The notes beneath the pieces were generated by a model. That model ran no database searches, was not told where the DNA came from, and saw only the letters and a list, made by a program, of their open reading frames with translations. From NCBI RefSeq assembly GCF_963558545.1, contig NZ_CAUWHO010000010.1, positions 1 through 64,000 on the forward strand: a stretch of 64,000 nucleotides of DNA. The letters run 5' to 3'. Shown piece after piece: positions 49,854 to 58,755 of the stretch. Made by a program: the position numbers and the translations under genes. Position 1 is the stretch's first letter. Each line of letters starts with the position of its first letter. The DNA is from Tyzzerella sp963558545. Its GTDB lineage: Bacteria > Bacillota > Clostridia > Lachnospirales > CAG-274.

Positions 49854-51680
49854 ATGTGTGGATTTACTGGATTTACTGGAAATTTATCAAATAGAGAAGA
49901 AATAATAGAAAAAATGATGGATAGAATAATACATAGAGGACCAGATAGTAGTGGTATACATAGTGATGAAAATGTTACACTAGGCTTTAGAAGACTTAGC
50001 ATTATAGGATTAGAAAATGGCTCTCAACCTATGTATAATGAAGACAAAAGTGTAGTTATAGTGTTTAATGGTGAAATATATAACTACGAAAAAATAAAAG
50101 AAGAGCTTATACAAAAAGGACATATATTTAAAAGCGAAGCAGACACAGAGGTTTTAGTGCATTTATACGAAGAAAAGGGTATGGATATGTTAAAACATAT
50201 AAGAGGTATGTTTGCTTTTGTTATATATGATATGAACAAAAAAGAGCTTTTTGCTGTTAGAGATTTTTTTGGTATAAAGCCTTTTTATTATAGCAATGTA
50301 AATGGAAACCTTATTTTTGGGTCTGAGATAAAAAGCTTTTTAGAATATCCACACTTTAAAAAGGAGGTAAACCCTGTTGCTTTAGAAAACTATCTTTCTT
50401 TTCAATATTCTGTATTAGAAGAAACTTTCTTTAAAGGTGTGTATAAACTTATGCCAGGACATTATTTAAAATATAAAGATGGCAAGGTAGATATAACAAG
50501 ATATTTCGAGCCCGAATTTAATCCACAACAAATTAAATTGCAAGAGGCTATTAAAGCCGTTGATAATACTTTACAAGATTCTATAAAAATGCACAAGGTA
50601 AGCGATGTAGAGGTTGGCTCATTTTTATCTAGTGGTGTAGATTCTAGCTATGTAGCTGCAACATTTAAAGGGGACAAAACTTTTACGGTAGGGTTTGATT
50701 ATGATAATTACAATGAAATAGACTATGCTAAAGATTTATCAGAAAAAATTGGTATAGAAAACTTTAATAAAACTATAACAACACAAGAATACTGGGATAC
50801 TATACCAAAAGTGCAATACCATATGGACGAGCCTTTAGCAGACCCATCTGCCATAGCTTTGTATTTTGTATCAAATTTAGCTAGTAAGCACGTTAAGGTT
50901 GCTTTATCTGGAGAAGGTGCAGACGAGTTTTTTGGAGGATATAATATTTATAAAGAGCCTTTTGATATTTCCTTTATAACTGTTTTGCCAAAGCCTATAA
51001 GAAAAGCACTTGCAAAAATTGTTAAATTAATACCGTTTTCATTTAAAGGTAAAAATTTATTTATAAGAGCATCTAAAGATGTAGAAGAAAGATTTATAGG
51101 TAATGCTAATATGTTTTCTAAAGAAGAAAGAGAAAGTATACTAAAATCTCCTACTGGAAAATATGATACAACAGATATTACAAAACCTTTATATGAAAAG
51201 GTTAAACATTTAGATGATGTTACAAAAATGCAGTATATAGACTTAAACCTTTGGCTTGTAGGAGATATACTTTTAAAGGCAGATAAAATGAGTATGGCAA
51301 ACTCTCTTGAGGTTAGAGTACCATTTTTAGATAAAGAAGTGTTTAAAGTTGCTAGTAAAATTCCTTCTGATTATCGTGTTAATAAGCAAGCTACAAAATA
51401 TATCTTTAGAATGGCATCTAAGGAATATTTACCAGAGATGGTTTCTACTAAGAAGAAACTTGGATTTCCTGTGCCTATTAGAGTATGGCTTAAAGAAGAT
51501 AAGTTTTATAACAAGGTAAAAGACGCGTTTTCATCTAATGTAGCAAAAAAATATTTTAATACAGATAAAATAATAGCTTATCTTGATAATCACAAGCAAG
51601 GTAAAGGAGATTTTAGCCGTAAAATATGGACAATATATATGTTTTTAGTTTGGCATAACGAGTTTTTTGAGGAGGCATAA
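49854..51680 (+). CDS. asnB: Asparagine synthase (glutamine-hydrolysing)
   Basis: 608 residues from ATG 49854, giving an N-terminal MCGFTGF in which Cys2 is the glutaminase nucleophile; AGGAGGGG precedes it. The Ntn glutaminase domain (about 1-200) has RGPDSSG and FNGEIYNY. The synthetase domain (about 215-600) has the PP-loop SFLSSGVDSSYVAA and LSGEGADEFFGGY. It makes Asn from Asp, Gln and ATP. The HIT gene follows 2 bp later, so they form an operon. Confidence 0.95.
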   Translation: MCGFTGFTGNLSNREEIIEKMMDRIIHRGPDSSGIHSDENVTLGFRRLSIIGLENGSQPMYNEDKSVVIVFNGEIYNYEKIKEELIQKGHIFKSEADTEVLVHLYEEKGMDMLKHIRGMFAFVIYDMNKKELFAVRDFFGIKPFYYSNVNGNLIFGSEIKSFLEYPHFKKEVNPVALENYLSFQYSVLEETFFKGVYKLMPGHYLKYKDGKVDITRYFEPEFNPQQIKLQEAIKAVDNTLQDSIKMHKVSDVEVGSFLSSGVDSSYVAATFKGDKTFTVGFDYDNYNEIDYAKDLSEKIGIENFNKTITTQEYWDTIPKVQYHMDEPLADPSAIALYFVSNLASKHVKVALSGEGADEFFGGYNIYKEPFDISFITVLPKPIRKALAKIVKLIPFSFKGKNLFIRASKDVEERFIGNANMFSKEERESILKSPTGKYDTTDITKPLYEKVKHLDDVTKMQYIDLNLWLVGDILLKADKMSMANSLEVRVPFLDKEVFKVASKIPSDYRVNKQATKYIFRMASKEYLPEMVSTKKKLGFPVPIRVWLKEDKFYNKVKDAFSSNVAKKYFNTDKIIAYLDNHKQGKGDFSRKIWTIYMFLVWHNEFFEEA

Positions 51681-51682
51681 AA

Positions 51683-52090
51683 ATGGATTGTATTTTTTGT
51701 AAAATTTTAAATGGTGATATACCATCTAAAAAAGTTTTTGAAAATGATAACTTTATAGCTATATTAGATGCTTTTCCTGCTAATGAGGGGCATACCCTTG
51801 TTATACCTAAAAAGCACTTTACAAATATTTTTGAAATAGATGAAGAAACATTAAAAGAAGGATATTCTATTGCAAGAAATGTAGCTAATAGCATAAGGAA
51901 ATCTTTAAATATAGAAAATATAAATATATTACAAAACAATGGTGCTTTAGCTGGACAGACAGTTAATCATTTTCATATACATATTATACCTAGACTAGAA
52001 AATGATACTGTTACTATGAAATCTATACCTGTTACCATTGATTCAAAAAAAATGGAGCAAATAGCATTAAGTATAAAAGATAATATGTAA
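51683..52090 (+). CDS. hit: HIT family nucleotide hydrolase
   Basis: 135 residues. The Cys-x2-Cys start CIFCKI and the histidine triad HFHIHIIPR (about 93-101) identify a Hint/HIT-type protein that hydrolyses nucleotide phosphoramidates such as AMP-NH2. GAGG site overlaps the end of asnB. Confidence 0.93.
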   Translation: MDCIFCKILNGDIPSKKVFENDNFIAILDAFPANEGHTLVIPKKHFTNIFEIDEETLKEGYSIARNVANSIRKSLNIENINILQNNGALAGQTVNHFHIHIIPRLENDTVTMKSIPVTIDSKKMEQIALSIKDNM

Positions 52091-52104
52091 AAATAAATTT
52101 ATGG

Positions 52105-52151
52105 TTATACCTATATTTTTAATTGACAAATTATTAAAATATAGGTATAAT
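52105..52151 (+). promoter_or_regulatory. tRNA-Leu promoter lying in a 15-bp inverted repeat
   Basis: TTGACA (52123-52128), 17 bp, TATAAT (52146-52151). It is spanned by a perfect inverted repeat, TTATACCTATATTTT (52105-52119) and AAAATATAGGTATAA (52136-52150), with the -35 box in the 16-bp loop and the -10 box in the right arm. The repeat could be the terminator of asnB-hit, an operator, or both. Confidence 0.8.
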
Positions 52152-52164
52152 TATCATTATATGA

Positions 52165-52246
52165 GCCGTTGTGGCGGAATTGGCAGACGCACCAGACTCA
52201 AAATCTGGCGAGTTTTCTCGTGTGGGTTCAAATCCCACCAGCGGCA
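52165..52246 (+). tRNA. tRNA-Leu (anticodon CAA)
   Basis: 82 nt. The acceptor stem GCCGTTG pairs with CAGCGGC (one G-U), discriminator A. The anticodon stem CCAGA / TCTGG encloses loop CTCAAAA with anticodon CAA (UUG codons). A class II variable arm (GCGAGTTTTCTCGTG region) and the TGGGTTCAAATCCCA T-arm are present. CCA is not encoded. A near-consensus promoter precedes it. Confidence 0.97.
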
Positions 52247-52283
52247 TTTACTTATTTTAAAGTTTAGTATTTTAAAAGTATAA

Positions 52284-52321
52284 AATAAAAATCCACTCAT
52301 TTAATGGGTGGATTTTTATTT
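52284..52321. terminator. Terminator, tRNA-Leu / esterase gene
   Basis: AATAAAAATCCACTCA pairs with GGGTGGATTTTTATT with T-runs both ways; it serves the tRNA and the convergent gene. Confidence 0.88.
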
Positions 52322-52326
52322 ATTTT

Positions 52327-53163
52327 TTATAACCATCTATAAGATTGTTTATCTATAAAGCCTCTATTTTTTAATAATGTTTTTAAACAATCTGACCATT
52401 GTTTAGTTTCTTCTATATTTTCTGCAAGTACAGAGCCGTGTGCACCTTTGTTAAATATATGAAGACTATATGGAACATTTTTGTTTTTTAAAGCTACGCC
52501 AAGCTCTAATGTATTTATAACATTAACTGACGCATCTTCTACTGTATGCCATAGGAACATCTCTGGCATATCTTCTCTAACATTTTTCTCTAAAGACAAC
52601 ATTTTTCTAAGCTCTTTGTCTTCTCCAACAAGGTTTTGTGCTGAGCCTTCGTGTGTATAGCTTTCACATAAAGATACAACAGGATAGCATAAAACTGCTA
52701 AATCTGGTTTTGCACATATTTTGTCTATTTCGTCATTGCTTTCTTGCTCAAACTTATCAAAAAATTCTGCAACACAGCCTGCTAAATGTCCACCAGCAGA
52801 AAATCCTATTACTCCAACTTTATTAGGGTCTATATTAAATTTTTCTGCATTATATTTTACATATCTTATTGCACGTTTAGCATCTATAATAGGTGCTGGG
52901 TGCTTATATGGTGCAACTCTATAATCTAAAACAAAGGCATTTATACCAAAAAAGTTAAACCACCTTGCCATTTTTTCTCCTTCATCGGAGCAAAAGCCAT
53001 ATCCACCGCCTGGGAGTATAATCATTGCACCTCTTTTTTTAATATCATCATCATCTTCTTCAACTAAATAAGGTATTATTGTACCTGCAAATTTATTTTC
53101 TTCATTTTTTATATTTTCATCAAAAAGAGGAATATCTTTATTCCAAATGTTTATTCTTTCCAT
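52327..53163 (-). CDS. Alpha/beta hydrolase, carbohydrate esterase-like
   Basis: 278 residues, no signal peptide. Oxyanion region ILPGGGYGFCSDEGE, the DYRVAPYKHPAP segment, nucleophile Ser in GFSAGGHLAG (about 119-128), Asp in WHTVEDASV and His in NKGAHGSVLAEN complete the triad. These features match the BD-FAE / acetylxylan esterase-like group (COG0657). It could deacylate small esters. It lies 67 bp before an acetyltransferase gene on the same strand. Confidence 0.87.
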   Translation of the reverse strand: MERINIWNKDIPLFDENIKNEENKFAGTIIPYLVEEDDDDIKKRGAMIILPGGGYGFCSDEGEKMARWFNFFGINAFVLDYRVAPYKHPAPIIDAKRAIRYVKYNAEKFNIDPNKVGVIGFSAGGHLAGCVAEFFDKFEQESNDEIDKICAKPDLAVLCYPVVSLCESYTHEGSAQNLVGEDKELRKMLSLEKNVREDMPEMFLWHTVEDASVNVINTLELGVALKNKNVPYSLHIFNKGAHGSVLAENIEETKQWSDCLKTLLKNRGFIDKQSYRWL

Positions 53164-53230
53164 ATATTTTCTCCTTTAAATTTAATAGCTTGCTTATTTT
53201 TAATTTTTAAAAACTATAAGCATATTTTAT

Positions 53231-53782
53231 TTATATTGTTTTTATAACTTTTGCAGGATTACCTGCCAACACTACATTATCTCCAAAACTTTTTGTAACT
53301 ACTGACCCTGCTCCTACTACAACATTATCTCCAAGGGATACACCAGGTAATATAACAGAATTACCCCCTAACCAACAGTTATCTCCAATAACAATTTTTT
53401 TAGCATATTCTGTACCACTATTTCTTTCTACTGGGTCTATTGGGTGAGTAGCTGTATATATAGCAACATTAGGTGCTATCATACAATTTTTACCTATTAT
53501 CACTTCTGCTACATCTAGTATAACACAATTAAAGTTAGCATAAAAATCTTCCCCAACGTGTATATTTTTGCCATAATCACATCTAAAAGAAGGCTCTATA
53601 TATATGTTATCTCCTGTGCTACCAAAAAGATTTTTTAAAATTTCTTTTCTTTTGTTGCTATCTTCTGGGTTACATTCATTAAATTCTTTACACATTTTTC
53701 TTGCATAAGTTCTCATTTCACAAAGCTCTTTATCTGATGGGTCATAAGGCAGTTCTGCTATCATTTTTTCTCTTTCAGTCAT
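53231..53782 (-). CDS. maa: Sugar O-acetyltransferase, Maa type
   Basis: 183 residues. The N-terminal Maa domain (MIAELPYDPSDKELCEMRTYARKMCKEFN) precedes hexapeptide repeats of a left-handed beta-helix with the catalytic His in TATHPIDPVERNSGTEY and the GDNCWLGGNSVILPGVSLGDNVVVGAGSVVTKSF end. It transfers acetyl from acetyl-CoA to a sugar such as maltose or galactoside. It is just downstream of the methionine aminopeptidase gene. Confidence 0.93.
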   Translation of the reverse strand: MTEREKMIAELPYDPSDKELCEMRTYARKMCKEFNECNPEDSNKRKEILKNLFGSTGDNIYIEPSFRCDYGKNIHVGEDFYANFNCVILDVAEVIIGKNCMIAPNVAIYTATHPIDPVERNSGTEYAKKIVIGDNCWLGGNSVILPGVSLGDNVVVGAGSVVTKSFGDNVVLAGNPAKVIKTI

Positions 53783-53792
53783 AAGTTTTCTC

Positions 53793-54665
53793 CTAAATAG
53801 TTAATATTTTATATCCTGTTTCTGTAACAAGAATAGTATGCTCCCATTGAGCAGATAATTTATTATCTTTTGTATAAACTGTCCATTTATCAGAACCTAC
53901 ATAGCAGTCAAATGTACCCTCATTAATCATAGGCTCTATTGTAAATACCATATTAGGTACCATAATCATAGTTTTAGCATCTGTTCTATAATGATTAATG
54001 TTAGGCTCTTGATGAAAATTTAACCCTATACCGTGTCCTGTTAACGCTCTAACTACTCCATAACCGTGTTTATCTGCTATATCGTTTATAACATTTCCTA
54101 TATCGGATATTGGCCTATAAGGTTTAACTGCCTCTATACCTGCCATTAAGCACTCTTTTGTAACTTCTACAAGCTTTTTAGCATTTTCAGAAACATTACC
54201 TATCATATACATACGGCTCATATCGGAATAATACCCATCTAAAATAGAAGTTATATCTAAATTTATTATATCTCCGTCTTTTAATATATCATTTTTAGAC
54301 GGGATACCGTGGCATATAACATTATTTATAGATGTACAACAACTTTTAGGAAATCCATTATAATTAAGAGGGGCAGGTTTTGCTCCTGCATCTATTGTTA
54401 GCTTATGTACAAGGTCGTTAATTTCTAGTGTAGATACACCTTCTTTTATAATTTTTTCTGCCTCATCTATAATAGATTTTGTAAGCTTTGCCGATTTTTC
54501 CATACCCTCTATTTGCTTTTCATTTAATATTAAATTTTTATTTGGTAATGGGTAACCTTGTTTTTCAAAAGGCTGTAACATTTCTTCATCTTTTCTTAAA
54601 TGACAAGACTTATATTTTTTACCACTACCACACCAACATTGTTCGTTACGTTCTATATTAAACAA
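53793..54665 (-). CDS. map: Methionine aminopeptidase with SEC-C zinc finger
   Basis: 290 residues from a TTG at 54665, 9 bp after AAGGAGG; longer in-frame starts run into the previous gene without a site. The SEC-C motif CWCGSGKKYKSCH (about 9-21) marks the type Ib class. The pita-bread fold has metal ligands Asp in NLDITS and DMSRMY, His in GHGIGLNFH and Glu in FTIEPM and EHTILVTE. It removes N-terminal Met. It overlaps the DUF2161 gene by 8 bp. Confidence 0.94.
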   Translation of the reverse strand: MFNIERNEQCWCGSGKKYKSCHLRKDEEMLQPFEKQGYPLPNKNLILNEKQIEGMEKSAKLTKSIIDEAEKIIKEGVSTLEINDLVHKLTIDAGAKPAPLNYNGFPKSCCTSINNVICHGIPSKNDILKDGDIINLDITSILDGYYSDMSRMYMIGNVSENAKKLVEVTKECLMAGIEAVKPYRPISDIGNVINDIADKHGYGVVRALTGHGIGLNFHQEPNINHYRTDAKTMIMVPNMVFTIEPMINEGTFDCYVGSDKWTVYTKDNKLSAQWEHTILVTETGYKILTI

Positions 54666-55362
54666 ACTTATCCACCTCCTTAGTGTAATATTGTATAGCA
54701 TCCTTAAATTCATTACCTTGTAACATATCTTTACCTTTTTTGGATAGAGTATACACCCCTCGTTGTATTTTATCAAAATATCCATAATGGTTATTTTGTA
54801 AAATATAACTAGCATTTTGTATATTAAATTGTTTTTTTATATTTGAGGGACTACTTTTTTCAATTTTATTTAATACACAAGCTAGGAAAATAACTTGCTC
54901 TCTATATGCAGTTAGTATACTATCTTTTTTAGTGCTACCACCAACATTTGTATCTATGTTTCTTCTATTTATTTCATTTAAAACTATTGTTCTTTTTCTA
55001 GTTTTTCTTTTTAAGGGGGTATCTTTTGTATTTAAAACTATTTCTACGGTTTTTAAAGGGCTATCTAAAGCTACTGTAATAAGCCCTATATCCATAGCCT
55101 TTAATATTTTAAGCATATGTTTAGTTTCTTTTTTTCTAAAATTTTTAGGCCTATTAATAGCTACAAAAACTTTATCTGCAAAGGCTTTTCTATCCATAGC
55201 TTGATATAGTAATTTTAAATTAAATGACTTTTTCATTTCTATAACAATAAGTTTATTTTCATATAAACAAGCTATGTCGCAGTTTTTAACTTCTGCTTGC
55301 ACTTTATAGCCCTCTTTTAAAAGATAATTTTTTATAGGGTTGTAAAGCTCTGTTTCTTTCAT
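54658..55362 (-). CDS. DUF2161 family protein, PD-(D/E)XK-like
   Basis: 234 residues. The N-terminal half shows the nuclease-fold core NCDIACLYENKLIVIEMKKSFNLKLLYQAMDRKAFADKVFVAI (about 27-70), with Asp, Glu and Lys in the PD-(D/E)XK layout. A basic linker (LKRKTRKR) and a C-terminal winged-helix-like part (about 155-225) follow. It resembles DUF2161, predicted to be a phosphodiesterase or nuclease; no experimental role is known to me. Its ribosome binding context is coupled to map downstream and pepP upstream. Confidence 0.8.
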   Translation of the reverse strand: MKETELYNPIKNYLLKEGYKVQAEVKNCDIACLYENKLIVIEMKKSFNLKLLYQAMDRKAFADKVFVAINRPKNFRKKETKHMLKILKAMDIGLITVALDSPLKTVEIVLNTKDTPLKRKTRKRTIVLNEINRRNIDTNVGGSTKKDSILTAYREQVIFLACVLNKIEKSSPSNIKKQFNIQNASYILQNNHYGYFDKIQRGVYTLSKKGKDMLQGNEFKDAIQYYTKEVDKFV

Positions 55363-55365
55363 AAA

Positions 55366-56616
55366 TTAGCGATTTTTAAAGAAATTTTCTATTTCTTCTA
55401 CAGTTTTTATTATATCTTTAGATAAATTTTCATAACCTGTTTCTGTAACAAGTATATCATCTTCTATTCTTATACCGATTTTCTCTTCTGCTATATAAAG
55501 TCCTGGTTCTACTGTTATAACCATACCTTTTTTAAGCGTATCATCTCCACCTAAGCCACCAGATACATCGTGAGTATCTAAGCCTAAATAATGGCTTACA
55601 CCGTGGTAATAATATTTAGATACTTCGCTTTTATCTTTTATAAGTCCTATTTTTGTAAGCTCTTCTTGGTAATGCTCTAATAATATTTCATTAAGTCTTT
55701 TAAAAGGTAGCCCTGGTTTTATTGCCTCTATAACTTTTCTTTGTCCTTCTAGAACTATATTGTAAAGTTGTTTTTGTCTATCAGTAAATTTACCATTTAT
55801 TGGGAAAGTTCTTGATATATCTGCATTATAATATTTATAAGTTGCACCTAAGTCTATAAGGACAAGCTCACAGTCGTTTATTTTATCATTATTATCCTCA
55901 TAATGTAGCACAGTTGCATTTTGTCCACTAGCTAATATAGTATTAAACGCTTTATCTTTAGAGCCATTTCTTTTAATTTCGTAGTCAAAACAAGCTTCTA
56001 GCTCATATTCCATAATATTAGGATTAGCATTTTTTAATATATTTTCTATACCTTTTTTAGTAATATTTATAGCATTTTTCATATATTCTATTTCTTGTTC
56101 TTCTTTAAAAAGTCTTAAATAGCCTATATTGTTATAAATATTTTTTATATTAATGTATGGATAATTTTCTTTTAAAAGTTCTGCCTCTTTAAAAGCACGG
56201 TTGCTCTTGTCTAAATATCTATTTTCTAAGTCTAAATAAACTGTTTCTATGTTGTTTCTAAATATAGATGTAGAAATAGCTTGGTAAAATTCATCTATAT
56301 ATTTAATATTTTCTATGCCAGATATATTTGTAGCTTCTTCTTCGTTTATAGTTTTACCATTCCATTTAGCCTTAAACTCGTCATATCTTTCTATAAATAA
56401 AGTTTCATCTATATTATCTCCATTTTTTATAGCCATATATATAAGATGGGGTTTATCTATACCTGTCATATAGTAAAAGTTTCTATTTGGCTCAAAAGGG
56501 AAAAATTGGTCGCAAGTTTTATGTTGTGCTTTTCCAGAAAATAAAAATATAATTGCTTTTTCTTCTTTTAAAGAGCCTATTATTTTTTTACGGTTATTTT
56601 TAAAAAAATGTTGCAT
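55366..56616 (-). CDS. pepP: Xaa-Pro aminopeptidase
   Basis: 416 residues. The N-terminal creatinase-like domain (RNFYYMTGIDKPHLIYM) precedes the pita-bread catalytic domain with metal ligands in LIDLGATYKYYNADISRTFPING, HGVSHYLGLDTHDVSG and TVEPGLYI, RIEDDILVTETG. It releases the N-terminal residue before proline. It is 3 bp from the DUF2161 gene and 12 bp from the ArsC-like gene, so all form one minus-strand operon. Confidence 0.94.
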   Translation of the reverse strand: MQHFFKNNRKKIIGSLKEEKAIIFLFSGKAQHKTCDQFFPFEPNRNFYYMTGIDKPHLIYMAIKNGDNIDETLFIERYDEFKAKWNGKTINEEEATNISGIENIKYIDEFYQAISTSIFRNNIETVYLDLENRYLDKSNRAFKEAELLKENYPYINIKNIYNNIGYLRLFKEEQEIEYMKNAINITKKGIENILKNANPNIMEYELEACFDYEIKRNGSKDKAFNTILASGQNATVLHYEDNNDKINDCELVLIDLGATYKYYNADISRTFPINGKFTDRQKQLYNIVLEGQRKVIEAIKPGLPFKRLNEILLEHYQEELTKIGLIKDKSEVSKYYYHGVSHYLGLDTHDVSGGLGGDDTLKKGMVITVEPGLYIAEEKIGIRIEDDILVTETGYENLSKDIIKTVEEIENFFKNR

Positions 56617-56628
56617 AACATACCTCCG

Positions 56629-56982
56629 TTATTTTAAATTTTTGTAGTCATCTTCTTTAAATCCTACTAATACTTTATTATCATTTACTAAAATAGGTCT
56701 TTTTACAAGTTTTCCATCTGTTGATAAAAGCTCTAGCATTTCATCTTCTGTCATTTCTTTAATTTTATCTTTAAGCCCCATTTCTCTGTATAAAACACCA
56801 CTTGTATTAAAAAATTTTTTAAGCTCAAGCCCGCTTTTTTCATACCATTTTTTAAGCTCATCTTTTGTAGGGTTATCCATTGTTATATCTCTATCTATAA
56901 ATTTTATGCCATTTTCCTCTAAACATTTTTTAGCCTTTCTACAAGTGCTACATTTTGGATATTGTAAAAATAAATTTTCCAT
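56629..56982 (-). CDS. ArsC/Spx family thioredoxin-fold protein
   Basis: 117 residues. The CSTCRKAKKCL motif (about 10-20) has the CX2C pair as in YffB/MgsR/Spx-like proteins. The typical RPILVNDNKVLVGFKEDDYKNL ending is present, with the Arg of the ArsC active site. True arsenate reductase activity is doubtful, because this subgroup is mostly Spx-like or of unknown role. AAGGAGG before the ATG. It heads the minus-strand operon arsC-like, pepP, DUF2161, map, maa. Confidence 0.86.
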   Translation of the reverse strand: MENLFLQYPKCSTCRKAKKCLEENGIKFIDRDITMDNPTKDELKKWYEKSGLELKKFFNTSGVLYREMGLKDKIKEMTEDEMLELLSTDGKLVKRPILVNDNKVLVGFKEDDYKNLK

Positions 56983-57046
56983 TTTATTACCTCCTTTTTT
57001 ATAATATTAATTATAGCTTTAAAAATATATTTTAGCAATTATTTTA

Positions 57047-58642
57047 TTAATATTGATTACTTATTATAAGTGTATCGTTTTCTAAAACTATTGTTTTACC
57101 AGTTGGTATAATAGCTTGTTTATCTCTTTTTATTAGTATAATTAATTTATCTTGATTAAATTTTATATCACATAAAGGCTTACCAAGCCAATCGTTATCT
57201 TTTTCTATTTTAACTTCTGTTAAATATCCAAAAGATTCATAATCTAATGATGGTCCGCTTAGTATAACCATATCTCCTTCCAAAATTAAAGTATCCCCAT
57301 TAGGTACTATTTGTCTATCTTTTCTAATTATTAATACTGTTAATATATCTGGAAGTGATGGTAAATCTTTAATTTTTTTATTTACCCAAGGGTGATTTTC
57401 ACATATAAATAATTTAACAAAATGTAATGGAATTTCTTCTGAATAATCACTAAATGTTTTCATTACATCATTTTCATCATCTATCATATTTAATTTTTTA
57501 GCTACAAATGGTATAAGAGAACCTTGTATAGATATTGAAAATAGTACAATAAAAAATACTATATGAAAAATATCATTTTGAGTATATGCTGGGCTAACAA
57601 TAGGTATTATAGCAAAAACTATTGAGGCAGCCCCCCTAAGTCCTGCCCAAGATATTAAAAGTTGTTGATTTACTGGGCATTTAAAAGGTTTTAATGTTAT
57701 AAAAATTGCTAAAGGTCTTGCTATAAATGTTAAAAATAATGCAATGGCAAGGGCTGGTAAAAATATTTTAGGAAGTTGCGATGGGAAAGATAACAATCCT
57801 AATAAGAAAAATATTAACATTTGAACAAGCCCTGTAATTCCATTAAAAAAGTTTACAAGAGCCTTTTTGTTAGGAATAGCTTTATTACCTAAAATTATAC
57901 CTGTAATGTATGTACTTAAATAGCCATTTCCACCTATAACTGTTGTAGCAGAATAGGATATTAAAGCAACTGCAAAAACGAAAATTGATGAAAAACCTTC
58001 TGTTGAAAATTTATATTTTGATAAAATAAATTCAGCTAGTAAAGCTACTATTATACCTAATACTATACCATATACAACTTGTGAAAAAACCATATATAAA
58101 ATATTTGTGTTATTTTGAGCACCCATAAAAGATAAAATAACTATTGTAAGTATGTTAGCACAAGGGTCATTGCTACCACTTTCAACCTCTAGAAGTGATG
58201 CTGTGTTATATTTTAAGTTTAAACGTTTAGACCTTAAAATAGAAAAAACAGATGCGGCATCTGTTGAGCTTATAACAGCTCCTATTAACATACTTTCTAA
58301 AAATCCAAATTTTAAAATATAATAACAAAATAGTCCAACTATTAAAGATGTTAAAACTACACCAACTGTTGATAATAATATAGATTTTGTAGCTATTGGT
58401 TTTGCTTTATCCCAATTTGTGCCAAATCCACCATAAAACATAATAAATATTAATGATATAGAGCATATTTGCTCCGATATAACATAGTTATCAAAGTATA
58501 TTTTAAAAACTCCGTCTGAGCCAAATAACATACCTAAAAATATAAATAAAAGTAATGTAGGAAGCCCTAGTTTACTAGAAATTTTGTTAAGAATTAAACA
58601 TATAAAAATAATTAATGATACTATTAGTACATAAACTGCCAT
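57047..58642 (-). CDS. cvrA: Potassium/proton antiporter of the CPA1 family
   Basis: 531 residues. About twelve N-terminal membrane helices (to about residue 385) with the CPA core SSTDAASVFSILRSKRLNLKYNTASLLEVESGSNDPCANIL and GNGYLSTYITGIILGN, and a cytosolic C-terminal TrkA_C/RCK_C region (about 395-531). This domain order matches the CvrA / NhaP2-like K+/H+ antiporters. AAGGAGG before ATG. It is monocistronic or the last gene before the ArsC-like one (65 bp). Confidence 0.9.
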   Translation of the reverse strand: MAVYVLIVSLIIFICLILNKISSKLGLPTLLLFIFLGMLFGSDGVFKIYFDNYVISEQICSISLIFIMFYGGFGTNWDKAKPIATKSILLSTVGVVLTSLIVGLFCYYILKFGFLESMLIGAVISSTDAASVFSILRSKRLNLKYNTASLLEVESGSNDPCANILTIVILSFMGAQNNTNILYMVFSQVVYGIVLGIIVALLAEFILSKYKFSTEGFSSIFVFAVALISYSATTVIGGNGYLSTYITGIILGNKAIPNKKALVNFFNGITGLVQMLIFFLLGLLSFPSQLPKIFLPALAIALFLTFIARPLAIFITLKPFKCPVNQQLLISWAGLRGAASIVFAIIPIVSPAYTQNDIFHIVFFIVLFSISIQGSLIPFVAKKLNMIDDENDVMKTFSDYSEEIPLHFVKLFICENHPWVNKKIKDLPSLPDILTVLIIRKDRQIVPNGDTLILEGDMVILSGPSLDYESFGYLTEVKIEKDNDWLGKPLCDIKFNQDKLIILIKRDKQAIIPTGKTIVLENDTLIISNQY

Positions 58643-58723
58643 TTAATACCTCCTTAATAAATTATTATATATTTAATATTATATAGTTAAATATATTTTT
58701 TATCAATTATTTTTAATTATAAA

Positions 58724-58747
58724 AAGGCTAGATAAAAATCTAACCTT
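58724..58747 (-). terminator. Terminator after the lipoprotein gene
   Basis: On the minus strand AAGGTTAGAT pairs with ATCTAGCCTT (one G-T pair) and is followed by TTTTT. Confidence 0.82.
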
Positions 58748-58755
58748 ACTATTTA

